A stretch of 64,000 nt of DNA from DATBVX01 sp963696675 (GTDB lineage: Bacteria > Pseudomonadota > Gammaproteobacteria > Steroidobacterales > Steroidobacteraceae). Each line of letters begins with the position of its first letter. Position 1 is the stretch's first letter. Positions 27,943-37,766 of the stretch are shown one piece after another. The DNA lies in the NCBI GenBank assembly GCA_963696675.1, contig CAVOLM010000033.1, positions 4,280-68,279 of the forward strand, in the 5' to 3' direction. The translations under genes were made by a program, and so were the position numbers. The notes under the pieces are model-generated. The model saw nothing but the letters and a program-made list of their open reading frames with translations, did no database searches and was not told the origin of the DNA.

Positions 27943-28399
27943 ATGGAACACCAACGCAGGATTCTTCCGCCGGTCTGGTTGTTGCTTGCAGTGCGGCTCG
28001 CTGATCGCTTGCACTACGTGATGCCGATCATGCGCATCGTTCCCGCGCCGTGGTCGTACTCTGGCGCGCTGCTCGTGCGTGCTCGGCATTGCGATCAGCG
28101 CCACCGGGTGCCGGCGCGTTCAAGCGAGTCGGCACGCCGGTCGTACCCTTCGAGCCTTCCACCGCACTCGTGACCGATGGGCCTCTACCGGTTCACGCGC
28201 AATCCGATGTACCTCGGACTCGTGCTGAGCCTGCTCGGCGCCGCGATCCTGCTCGGTAGCCTGGGCGCGTTGCTGACCGTTCCGGTATTCGCGTGGATAC
28301 TGCAGACGCAATTCATCACAGGGGAAGAGCGCTTTCTCGAAGGAAATCTTCGGCGAGCGCTATCTCGCGTACAAGCAGCGCGTGCGACGCTGGCTATGA
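27943..28399 (+). CDS. Isoprenylcysteine carboxyl methyltransferase-like membrane protein (frameshifted)
   Basis: The fragments MEHQRRILPPVWLLLAVRLA, FKRVGTPVVPFEPSTALVT, GLYRFTRNPMYLGLVLSLLG and FGERYLAYKQRVRRWL lie in alternating frames. Joined, they give the common 150-residue ICMT/PEMT-like methyltransferase with the RNPMYLG signature and the C-terminal E...YxxYKxRVRRWL motif. Breaks are near 28065, 28175 and 28340. Bacterial members methylate lipids or unknown small molecules in the inner membrane; the substrate is not known. Confidence 0.78.
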
Positions 28400-28425
28400 G
28401 GACGACAATAGATCGGGAGCGCGCA

Positions 28426-30396
28426 ATGACGTTGAATCGAGAAGCTCTCGCGCGCATGCCTCATCGTCTGCATGCTGCTCGCGTCCTGCAGCGACGGCGG
28501 CAAGGTCGATCGTCCGAACGGCCCGGGCGCGGAATGGACGAGCTTCGGCGGCAGCCCCGGCGGCGGGCACTATTCGCCAGCGAATGAAATCACGCCGGCG
28601 AATGTCCATGCACTGAAGGTCGCGTGGGTTCATCGCTCGGGCGATGTTCGCGGGCCGCCCGCGGAAGGCGCCGGCGCGATCAACGGCCCTCTGCAGCAGA
28701 CCGGTTTCGGCGCCACACCGATCGTCTCCGGCGACACGCTTTACTACTGCACGCCTTACAACCGGGTGTTCGCACTCGACGCGGCGACGGGCAAGGAACG
28801 CTGGGTGTTCGATCCGCATGTCGACATGAGCCAGGAGAACGCGCCCGCTTGTCGCGGTGTCTCGCTTTGGATGGGCGCCGAGGGCCAGGAGAAGTGCGGC
28901 AAGCGCATATTCACCGGGACGCTCGACGCGAGGTTGATCGCGCTTGATGCGGAGAGTGGCGGCGCGTGTGCGGATTTTGGCACAGGACGGCGAGGTGGAT
29001 CTCAACGTCGGGCTGACACCGCACGGCTCGAAGGAATACAGCGTCACGAGTCCGCCGGCCATCCTGGGCGATACGGTCATCGTCGGCGCGCTGGTCGCCG
29101 ACAGTTTCCGCAAGGGCGTGCCGGCCGGCGTCGTGCGCGCGTTCGATGCGCGCAGCGGTGCACTCAGGTGGGCGTGGAATGCCGTACCGCCGGGCGAAAC
29201 CGATGTCAATCCTGACGGAACCTATCGCGCCGGCACGCCCAATGTCTGGTCGATCATCTCGGTCGATCCCGCGCGCAATCTCGTCTTCCTGCCGACCGGC
29301 AACGCCGGCAACGACTATTTCGGTGCCGACCGCGAAGGGCTCGACTACTACTCGAGCTCGGTGGTCGCGCTGGACGGCGCGACCGGCAAGGTGGTGTGGC
29401 ACTTCCAGGCCGTGCATCACGATCTCTGGGACTACGACATGCCGGCACAGCCGACGTTGACTCGATCTGACGATCAACGGCGAGAGCGTTCCGGCGCTGG
29501 TCGAAGTCACCAAGATGGGCTTCACGTTCGTGCTCAATCGCGAAACGGGCGAGCCGCTCTTTCCAGTCGAGGAGAAGCCTGCGCCGCAGGACGGCGCGGT
29601 GCCGGAGGAACATCTGAGCGCAACGCAGCCCGTACCTCGCTCCCCGCAGCCAACGGCCCGAACGCGGCTGACTGCCGGATGATGCGTGGGGCTTCACATT
29701 CTGGGACAAGGGCAAGTGTCGCGACGACACTCAAGGGATTGCGCACCGGCGACATCTATCAACCGCCGTCGCTGCAGGGGTCGGTGATCAATCCTTCGAC
29801 GTTCGGCGGCAACGATTGGGGATCACCTGCGATCGATCCCGTCAGCAAGCGGATGGTCGTGGCCACGACTCATGTCGCGCTGTCGGTCAAGCTCGTGCCG
29901 CGGGCGCAATGCGGCCCGCTCAACCCGGACTTGCCGCAAACCGGCTCTGCATATTGCGCAGTTGTCGTGCCGGTGCTCTCGCCGTGGGGCGCGCCCTGCA
30001 CCAAGCCGCCGTGGGCGACGCTCGACGCCGTCGATCTGTCGTCCGGCAAGATTGCCTGGACGCGTCCGCTCGGTGAGCTGGGCCCCGCCGCCAAGTGGCC
30101 GCTGTCGAAGATGGACGGTGCGGCCTTCTCGATCGGCGGTCCGCTCATCACCGCGACGGGCCTGATCTTCATCGGCGCCGGCACCGATCCCGCGTTCCGG
30201 GCTTACGATCTCAGCACCGGCAAGGAGCTATGGAAGGGCACGTTGCCGACCACGGCAAACTCGGTGCCGATGAGTTACCGGCTCGGCGACAACGGCCGCC
30301 AGTTCGTGGTCGTCGCGGCGGGCGGTCACTTCGCGCTGAGCGGAATGGCTCCCCGCGGGCGACTACCTGATGGCGTTCGCGCTGCCGACGGAGTGA
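28426..30396 (+). CDS. PQQ-dependent dehydrogenase, lipoprotein (frameshifted)
   Basis: An eight-bladed quinoprotein propeller of about 650 residues. A lipobox (MLLASC at about 28472) follows an N-terminal shift from the ATG at 28426. Blade motifs include WTSFGGSPGGGHYSPANEI, ALDAATGKERWVFD, SSSVVALDGATGKVVWHFQ, VHHDLWDYDMPAQPTL and YDLSTGKELWKG, typical of membrane-bound glucose/quinate/alcohol quinoproteins. Frames break near 28975, 29465 and 29690, and the C-terminus (GDYLMAFALPTE, stop at 30394-30396) needs another shift near 30350. No cytochrome c domain or CxxCH is present, so electrons must leave through ubiquinone or a separate carrier. Confidence 0.8.
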
Positions 30397-30405
30397 TGTG
30401 AGGAG

Positions 30406-32072
30406 CTAAGGATGGAGTGCGGACGTTGGGTCGACGGTGCCGCCGCCATGGGCAGTCGCGAGCTCGGTCATCGAGCGCCGCAACGCCTTCCAACGCCGTC
30501 CGCGCACTCGACGATAGGACTTGGTGAAACGCCGCCGCATGTCGTCAGCGGTCAGACGCTGACGCTCGGTGAAGACGCCCATCAGGAAAACGGTTTCCCC
30601 CGGCATCTTGCACGTTCGGGTGCCGACCATGGCCCGGAACCTGTCGGCCGCGACGCTTGCGTCCTGGTGAGAACCGAGCCTGTTCTGCAGGCGTCGGATG
30701 GAGTGCAGCAACTCGCTCGCGCTCTCGCCATAAAAGCCTTCGAATGACTCGAGCGCATAGCGCAAGCGTTTCGTGCGCCGCCGGACATCGTGGTAGGCAG
30801 CCGAGTTCATGTGCTTGTCCGCCTCGTCAGCCGAGCGCCGGAGTTTTTTGAAAGTTCGGCGAATCAGCCTTGGTGCAACCAGCGCGGCAATCGGGTTGTT
30901 GCGTTTGACGGCCATCCGGTTCGGCTTGAAGAGTGCGACTGCGCAGTCGCTCGACCAGGCGCCGCGTCGACTCTCGATCGAGCGCGGCCAGCATGCTGGC
31001 CCGGGCATGTTGCCGTTCCGCATCGAGTCGGCTGCGTAACGGACTCAGCCGCTGGCGATCGATTTCACTCAGCTCCGCCGCAAATCGATCCAGCTCGCCG
31101 AGCTGGACATCAAGATCGCGCACCGCGCCGAGCGTACGCACGAGCGCCTTCCAGGCAGGACGCTGCCTTGAGATCGCCTTCGGCAGATAGGCCTCGAACA
31201 GTCCCAGGCTCGTATCCAGTCGACGCGCTGCGACCCGCAATTCGTGCAGGCGCTCCTCATTCTCGCCGAGCCGCGCAGCGGGCTCGCAGGTCAGCCAGGT
31301 CCACAAATGGCGGCGCAGATTCGCGCGCGCGACCTCGCCGATACTCAGTGTCGGATCAATCAGCATCGAGCCGAGATCCGCCGATACCGGTGCGGCGAGC
31401 CCGGTGGATTTCAACCCCACTTCGTATTTGCTGTCTGTCGCGGCCTCGAGTTGGCACTCGACGCGCAGCTGATCCACCAGACCCTCGAGCGATTCCGCGG
31501 GTTCAGTCAAGGCTTCCACGTCGACCCGTTTCAGGCGCGCCCTGGACCCTCCGTCGGCACTCGCAACTATCGTTTCATCCAGGGCGATCTCTGCAGCCTG
31601 CTCGCCCTCGTCCTTCATGACAGCGAAGCACTGGCGCTGTGTGCGCACGCGAAACAACGTCCGCAGCGGCTGCGTGCCGGCCACCGCCTGCACCCGCACG
31701 CCGACCGGCCCATTGCTTTGCGTAAAGGAAGCCTGTTCAGCTGACGGAAGTGCCTCATTGATCTCGCGCCTGATCCTGAGCCCATCGGACCCGGGCGCGA
31801 GGTCCTTCAGAGTCGCTTCCGCCTGACCTGGAACGTCCCGCAGGCGCAACGCGAACCCGGCGCGGTGGAAGCGCCAGTCCTCCGTGTCAAGGTACGTGTC
31901 GTAGATCGTGCGGCTGGGGCGCGGCTCGATCGTGAAGCCGCCAAAGCCGCTATGGTCGCTCAACCATTGACGCACCTGGGTCAGGTCGCGAGCGGCGAGC
32001 TGCCACTCGATTTCCTGGTGAGGATGTGCCGCGGCGTGTGTCGGTCTGAGTCAGTTCTGCATCGCCGGGCAT
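30406..32072 (-). CDS. CYTH-CHAD domain protein (frameshifted)
   Basis: About 550 residues. The N-terminal CYTH (triphosphate tunnel) domain starts EIEWQLAARDL and contains the acidic/basic strand pattern (YDTYLDTEDWRFHRAGFALRLR). A CHAD domain follows with two characteristic helices, HELRVAARRLDTSLGLFEAY and RRRTKRLRYALESFEGFY. CHAD binds polyphosphate. The first codons (ATG at 32072) and EIEW are in different frames near 32010, and a second break is at about 30925. CYTH-CHAD proteins are linked to polyphosphate or inorganic triphosphate metabolism. It sits 11 bases downstream of kmo on the same strand but is not a kynurenine-pathway enzyme. Confidence 0.82.
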
Positions 32073-32082
32073 GAGCGCAATT

Positions 32083-33524
32083 CTACAGGTCGATAGCTCG
32101 CAGTCCCAACTGAGTAGCTACCATTGTTAACGCCATGTCAACGGCTTCGGTAACCCCTAGAGAGCCGACAATCTCGTTTGCACGAGCCTGCGTCGCGAGC
32201 GACCAGTCGATCTGATCGACGGCCGTCGCCTTGACCGTCAGTTCGTCGAGAATCTCCTGCTGAATCCGGCCGCGCTCGAGTGCCTGTGTGTACGGAATCT
32301 CGTGATGAAACATCACCATCGAGTAGCGCGGAATGAACTGCTCCGGGAAGCGCTGCTCGAGCTGCAGCGACAGCTCCTTCTGCAGGACGAACTTCGGATC
32401 GCGCACCGAGTCGCGCATCTCGACGTAGTTCTCGAGCGCCATCTGCGCGATCGCATCGGCGTTGGGCTTGCGCACGCGATCGACACGCGCGAATACCCGT
32501 CCCCAGTCTTCGTATCGGTCGAGCGCAGCATCGAGCGCCACGCAGTCCTCGAACGCGCAATTCATGCCCTGGCCGTGAAACGGCACGATGGCGTGCGCGG
32601 CATCGCCGATGAGCAGCGCGCGATCGGCGAACTTCCAGGGCGCAGCGCGCACGGTCACCATGGCCCCGGTGGGGTGGTCGAAGAAGTCCTCGCTGAGGTC
32701 GGTGATCAGCGGCTGAGCATCCGCGAACCGACGTGCAAAGAACCTCTGCACGGCATCGCGGCTCGCGAGTGTGGCGAAACTCTCCGGACCTTCAGCCGGC
32801 AGGAACAGCGTCACCGTGAAACTGCCGTCGATGTTGGGCAGTGCGATCAGCATGTAGCCGCCGCGCGGCCAGATGTGCAGCGCGTTCGTTTCCATGCGGT
32901 GCTTGCCACCGGGGCCGGCGCGGAATCGTCAGCTCCTTGTAGCGATGCGAGAGCACTTCCTCGCTCGCCTGCGTGCGGCCGTCCGCGTGCATCGCGGCGC
33001 GGACCGCCGAGCTCGCGCCGTCGGCACCGATGACGGCCGCAGCCGCGACTTCCTTCGTCCGGCCGCTCGCTCTCATCGAGCAGGCGCAGCCGCCCGGCAC
33101 GGAAATCGAGACCCTGGCAGTTGTGACGGAACTCGAACAGTGATCGATGCGATGCGCTCGAGCTCCGTCAGCAGCAGCTTGTTGAGCTCGGCGCGCGACA
33201 CGGAATGGATGACCTCGCTGTCGTTCTGCCCGTAGCGCTGCAAGCGTGGTGCGCCCGTGCTCGTCGTGAATCATGCGTCCGCGCATCGGGATCATCAGTG
33301 GCCGCACGGCATCGAGGACGCCGGCGCGCTCCAGCGCATGAATTCCCCGATCTGCAAGCGCGAGGTTGATCGAGCGTCCGGCGCTGATCGACTTCGCGGC
33401 GCATGTCAGGGCGACGTTCGTACACGGTCACAGGCACGCCGCGGCGCGCGAGGAAGATTCCCAGCAGCGAGCCGGCGGGACCGGCGCCAACAATCGTGGC
33501 AGGGGAGAACTTCACCGTGCTCAC
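32083..33524 (-). CDS. kmo: Kynurenine 3-monooxygenase (frameshifted)
   Basis: FAD-dependent hydroxylation of L-kynurenine to 3-hydroxykynurenine. The N-terminus has the FAD motif VGAGPAGSLLGIFLARRG; the second FAD motif is LLIGDAAHAIVPFHGQGMNC, and FEDC follows, all as in KMO. The C-terminal part (residues after METNALHIWPRGGYM) is in one frame. The stretch between lies in several, with joins near 33395 (resuming SAGRSINLALADRGIHALER), 33243 (YGQNDSEVIHSVSRAELNKL), 33135 and 32920. The start overlaps the kynU stop by ATGA. C-terminal membrane-type tail as in other KMOs is weak here. Confidence 0.87.
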
Positions 33525-34802
33525 TCGGCGAGGCTTGCGGCCAGCGCGTCGACGAACTCCCAGACCTCGGTGAAAGTGTTGTAGAGCGGCACTGGCGCGA
33601 CGCGAATGATGTCGGGCTCGCGCCAGTCGCAGACGACGTCACGTTGCTCCAGCGCGGCGAACACGCGCTTTCCGGACGGCACGCCCGAGCGCAAGCGTAG
33701 CGAGAGCTGGCAGCCGCGATCGTTCGGATCGCGCGGCGTCACGATCTCGATCTGCCCGGCGCAGTCGCTCACTCACCAGGAATTCAAGAAATCCGGTGAG
33801 CCGCCGGGACTTCTCGATCACGCGGCCCATGCCGGCTTCGCGGAACATCGCCAGCGATATCACCAGCGGAGCCATCGACAGGATCGGCGGATTGCTGATC
33901 TGCCAGCCCTCGGCGCCCGACAGCACCTCGAAGTCGGGCTGCATGAGGAAGCGCTTGGCCTTGTCGTGGCCCCACCAGCCGGCGAACCGTGGCAGGTTGG
34001 ACGCCTCGGCGTGCCGCTGATGCACGAAGCAGCCGGCAACGGCTCCTGGTCCGGCGTTGAGATACTTGTAGGTGCACCAGCACGCGAAGTCGGCGCCCGA
34101 GTCGTGCATGCTGCAGCGCGACGTTGCCGGCGGCGTGCGCGAGGTCGAAGCCGACTCTTGCACCCGCCGCATGCGCCGCTCGCGTAATCCGCGCGATGTC
34201 GAAATTCTGCCCGGTCCGGTATTGCACGCCGGGCAGCATCACCAGTGCGATGCGATGGCCTTCGCGCGCCAGCAACGCTTCGAGATCCTCGTGACGCACG
34301 CAATCCTCACCGGCTGCGGGGCGCGGCTTCGATCAGGGCCTGCTGCGGCCGAATAGCCGTGATGACCGAGGTGCGACACGACCGCGTAACGGTCGGACGG
34401 AAAGGCGCCTTGTTCGATCAGGATGCAGTGCCGGTCGGAGGTCGGCCGGTAGAAGCTCACCATCATGAGATGCAGGTTGACGGTGAGCGTATTCATGTTC
34501 ACGACTTCCGCGGCGTTCGCTCCGACGAGGAGTGCGGTGTCGTTCGTGAGCTGCTCGTGATAGGGCAGCCAGGGGCGGCGCGCTTCGAGATGGCCGAGGA
34601 CCGCGTAGCGGGCCCAGTCTTCCAGTTCCTCGTCGATCAGGTCACGCACCCCCTTCGGCTGCAGACCGAGCGAGTTGCCGCAGAAGTAGATCGCGGTGGA
34701 TCGCGCGCGTCCGGGCGGCAGATGAAAGCGCGAGCGAAACTCGGCCAGCGGGTCGTTGCGATCCAGCGTTTCGGCATGCTCGCGCGACGCTTCGAAACTC
34801 AT
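33521..34802 (-). CDS. kynU: Kynureninase (frameshifted)
   Basis: PLP enzyme cleaving 3-hydroxykynurenine to 3-hydroxyanthranilate and alanine. Frames carry MSFEASREHAETLDRNDP, IYFCGNSLGLQP, then VGFDLAHAAGNVALQHA, the PLP lysine in ACWCTYKYLNAGPGAVAG, WGHDKAKRFLMQPDF, and the end DIIRVAPVPLYNTFTEVWEF. Breaks are near 34325, 34120 and 33770. Joined length of about 427 agrees with bacterial kynureninases. It overlaps the formamidase stop by ATGA upstream and kmo downstream. Confidence 0.88.
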
Positions 34803-35623
34803 GCCGGTTGCAACCGGTACAACACGGGCCGACTGGGTGCCGCATCGCTCACGAACGGAGCGATCTGCAGATCGAGCAGGTAGCGGCCGTCGACAATCGA
34901 ATCGGGAACGAAAATCAGTTCCGTCACGCTGGCTCGTGGTCTTTGCGCGAGCGTGTAACTCGTGCTGCCAGGCGGCAGTCCCCAGAAGATGCGGTGCGCG
35001 CTCAGTCGTCCCTCGTCGTGGGTCCGGTCGATCGACGGCAGGTCGACAAGCAGATGCTCGATGTCACGCGCGACACACAGCGCTGCGGCTTCGTTGGAGA
35101 GGAAGGGTGGCGGAGTCTCCGAGCCGTAGCGGCGCGTGCGTTTTTCGGGATCGTTGGGAAGAGTCCTCAGCACGAGTGCCGTGACACCTGACGAAGCGTG
35201 ATGCTCCCAGAGGTTCTCGAGTACGCGTGCCGTGATGAAGCGATCGCCGCTCTGCGGCGCCGGATCGGCGGATTCGTTGCTCTCCTCGATCGGCACCGTG
35301 CTGGCGGAGAGCAACAACGCCAGCGCAAGCCCGCCGGGGACCTGCTGATGCACGCTGACTCGCTCGGCCGTCACGTGGCCCACACATTCAGTGTGAGTGC
35401 CGTTGCAGTGGGGCACGAGGTGCAGTTCGTCGCAATTGCAGCTACCGCCAAGACGCACATCGCCCACGAACGAGCCGGCTCGTAAAGGCGCAGCACTCGC
35501 CGGTGCCGCATCGAAATGAGACGGTTGTTCGCCGGCAAAATCGTACGGGATCGAGATATCGAGTGGTTCATCGAGGTCAGCGTGCAGCGCGCCTTCGGCG
35601 GTTGCGATCGTCAGGCGCGTCAT
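34799..35623 (-). CDS. Cyclase-family arylformamidase (kynurenine formamidase, probable)
   Basis: The intact 274-residue product belongs to the metal-dependent cyclase family (KynB-type). The metal motif H-x-x-x-T-H is seen as HCNGTHTECVGH, with DISIPYDF near the N-terminus. Its place between ACMS decarboxylase and kynureninase makes N-formylkynurenine hydrolysis the likely role. It is longer than classical KynB (about 210 residues) and has an insert region around VPGGLALALLLS, so substrate assignment rests mainly on context. ATG 35623 is chosen because it forms an ATGA overlap with the upstream stop. Confidence 0.75.
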   Translation of the reverse strand: MTRLTIATAEGALHADLDEPLDISIPYDFAGEQPSHFDAAPASAAPLRAGSFVGDVRLGGSCNCDELHLVPHCNGTHTECVGHVTAERVSVHQQVPGGLALALLLSASTVPIEESNESADPAPQSGDRFITARVLENLWEHHASSGVTALVLRTLPNDPEKRTRRYGSETPPPFLSNEAAALCVARDIEHLLVDLPSIDRTHDEGRLSAHRIFWGLPPGSTSYTLAQRPRASVTELIFVPDSIVDGRYLLDLQIAPFVSDAAPSRPVLYRLQPA

Positions 35624-36632
35624 TCGAATCGTTTCCGATCGAGATTGAGCCATTCGAGCGCGGTGCCGTGCAGGAGACGTGCAACTGTTTCATCGTTGAG
35701 CTGCATCGACTCGATCATCTTGCCCGGATGATCCTCGCCGAGCGGGAACGGATAGTCGCTGCCGAGCGCGACGCTGCGCGCGCCCATCAGCTTCATCATG
35801 TAGATGCAGCAGGTCCGGATCGTGGACCAGCGAATCGACATAGAAGCGACCGAGATATTCGCGCGGGTTGGTCTGGTTGGCGACGGCGACCAGGTCCGGG
35901 CGGGCATGAAATCCATGCTCGATGCGACCGAGCGTTGCCGGGAAGGCGCCGCCCCCGTGTGCGAAGGCCACCCGCAGGCGCGGCAGCTTCGCGAACACGC
36001 CGCCAAAGATCATGCAGCAGATCGAGAGCGAAGTTTCCGCCGGCATGCCGACGAGCCACGGCAGCCAGTAGCGTGACATCCGTTCCCGGCCCAGCATGTC
36101 CCAGGGATGCACGAACACCGCTGCTTCGAGATCCTGCGCGGCCGTCAGGATTTCCACCACGCGCGGATCATCGAGATTGCGCCCGTTGACGTGCGATCCG
36201 ATCTCGATGCCGGGGAGCTTGAGGCTGCGTCACGCAGCGCTCCAGCTCCTGGATCGCGAGATCCGGCTCCTGCATCGGCACCGTGCCGAGCCCGATGAAG
36301 CGCGTGGGATATCGATCGACGAGACCAGCAATGTGATCGTTGAGAAAGCGGCTCAGGTCGAGCGTGTCGGGTCCGCGCGCCCAGTAGTTGAACATCACCG
36401 GCACGGTCGACAGCACCTGCACGTTCACGCCGGTGCGCGCGCAATCCTCGAAGCGCTTGTCGGCGTCCCAGCTGTTGGCTTCGATGTGACGGAAGAGCTT
36501 GCCCTCCTGGACCATGCGCGCGCAACCGGGGCCGGTGTGCTCGATCTGCACCCAGCCGCCGTAGCCGTAGCGTTCCTGCAGGTTGGGCCAGTTTTCTGGC
36601 ACCACATGCGTATGCATGTCGATCTTGAGCAT
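35620..36632 (-). CDS. 2-amino-3-carboxymuconate-6-semialdehyde decarboxylase (frameshifted)
   Basis: Amidohydrolase-fold decarboxylase (ACMSD/NbaD) of about 337 residues. Metal ligands are in MLKIDMHTHVVPENW, the third His in AVFVHPWDMLGRER, an FAHGGGAFP motif, and the catalytic Asp in LGSDYPFPLGE. Frame breaks lie near 36220 and 35815; homology resumes immediately after each. The enzyme removes CO2 from the ring-cleavage product of 3-hydroxyanthranilate and so diverts it from quinolinate/NAD formation to catabolism. The palindromic element lies just upstream of its start. Confidence 0.88.
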
Positions 36633-36650
36633 CGTTCGCTCGATCTATCT

Positions 36651-36804
36651 CATGAACTGCATATTGGCGACGCCTCGATCGGGTAGGTCCTTTCGAGAAC
36701 GCCGTAAATACGTCCCTGTAGGCTCCGTGAAAAACGTCCTGTTTTTCACGGTCTCGAAAGGACCTACCCAATCAAGTCGCCGCCAGTGAAGAGTGCAGTT
36801 CATG
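36651..36804. repeat. Nested palindromic repeat element (three concentric inverted repeats)
   Basis: Outer arms CATGAACTGCA (36651-36661) and TGCAGTTCATG (36794-36804) are a perfect 11-bp inverted repeat. Middle arms starting GGGTAGGTCC (36681-36698) and ending GGACCTACCC (36752-36769) are a perfect 18-bp inverted repeat. Inner arms CCGTGAAAAAC (36725-36735) and GTTTTTCACGG (36741-36751) make an 11-bp hairpin with loop GTCCT. Between middle and inner arms on the left lies GCCGTAAATACGTCCCTGTA, which I recall as the core of a widespread intergenic repeat in gammaproteobacteria. The element fills most of the gap between the dioxygenase and decarboxylase genes and encodes no protein. Confidence 0.9.
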
Positions 36805-36806
36805 AC

Positions 36807-37328
36807 CTATGAGCGCTTCGGGGGCTGCATCACGGCGCCGCAGTGCTTGCACGTGCGCTTTTCCAGGCTCGCGAAGAAGCGTTCGAACAACGGCGCGAGC
36901 TCCGTCTCGATGTTCTTGAGCTCGAAATACTCCGAGTAGAGTTCATGGCTGCAGGTCTCGCAGTACCAGAGGAAGCCGTCCTGCTCGCCGGGACGGCGCT
37001 GCCGTTCTACAACCAAGCCTACCGTGTTGGCGAAACGCTGCGGGGAGTGCGGCACGTGAGGTGGCAGCAGCAGCACTTCGCCCTCGCGGATCGCCACGTC
37101 GACCGCACGACCGTCCTGCATGGTCTTCAACACCATGTCGCCCTCGAGCTGGTAGAAGAACTCCTCGCCGGGATCATCATGAAAATCCTTGCGCGAATTC
37201 GGGCCGCCGATCGCCATGATGATCATTTCCGCGTCCTTGAACACCTGCTTGTTGCCGACCGGCGGCTTGAGCAGGTGGCGGTTCTCATCGATCCAGCGGT
37301 GCAGGTTGAAGGCTTGGATGGGTCGCAT
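36807..37328 (-). CDS. 3-hydroxyanthranilate 3,4-dioxygenase
   Basis: The 173-residue cupin dioxygenase opens the ring of 3-hydroxyanthranilate to 2-amino-3-carboxymuconate semialdehyde. The Fe ligands are His50 and Glu56 (FHDDPGEEFFYQ) and His94 (PPHVPHSPQR), matching positions known for the bacterial enzyme. The C-terminus has the rubredoxin-like second metal site, CETC near 125 and CKHCGAVM near the end, typical of bacterial forms. The gene is intact and starts six bases after the deaminase stop. Confidence 0.95.
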   Translation of the reverse strand: MRPIQAFNLHRWIDENRHLLKPPVGNKQVFKDAEMIIMAIGGPNSRKDFHDDPGEEFFYQLEGDMVLKTMQDGRAVDVAIREGEVLLLPPHVPHSPQRFANTVGLVVERQRRPGEQDGFLWYCETCSHELYSEYFELKNIETELAPLFERFFASLEKRTCKHCGAVMQPPKRS

Positions 37329-37334
37329 GACAGC

Positions 37335-37757
37335 TCACTCCGGGAGGGTCGCAATGCACTTGAGCTCGATCGCGATCGGGCCGGGCAGGCGTGCAACGCC
37401 AATGGTGGTTCGACACGGGCGCACGCCGCCGAAATACTCGGCATAGATTCGATTGTACGTGGCGAAATCGCGCTCGAGGTCGGTCAGGAACACCGTCACG
37501 TCGACGAGGCGCTCCCAGCTCGAGCCGGCGTCCTCGAGAACGGTGCGCACGTTGTCAAATACCGCACGACACTGCGCCTCGATGTCATATCCGAGTACGC
37601 GTCCGGACGCGTCCAACTCGACGCCGGCAACTCCCTTCTCGCCGCGCTTGCGCGGCCCCATGCCGGAAATGAACAGCAGATTTCCCACGCGACGCGCGTG
37701 AGGGTATGAGCCAAGCGCTTCGGGCGCTCGCGATGAAACAACGATTTCCGATGTCAT
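37335..37757 (-). CDS. RidA-family 2-aminomuconate deaminase (probable)
   Basis: The 140-residue protein has the YjgF/RidA fold: SYPHARRVGNLLFISG, GVAGVELDASG, CRAVFDNVRTVLEDAG, and the signature RTTIGVARLPGPIAIELK with the substrate-binding Arg. In nba/amn operons this family deaminates 2-aminomuconate to 4-oxalocrotonate, and its location between the dioxygenase and the semialdehyde dehydrogenase fits. General enamine/imine deaminase activity (RidA) cannot be excluded from sequence. Confidence 0.85.
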   Translation of the reverse strand: MTSEIVVSSRAPEALGSYPHARRVGNLLFISGMGPRKRGEKGVAGVELDASGRVLGYDIEAQCRAVFDNVRTVLEDAGSSWERLVDVTVFLTDLERDFATYNRIYAEYFGGVRPCRTTIGVARLPGPIAIELKCIATLPE

Positions 37758-37766
37758 GGCAGTGAT

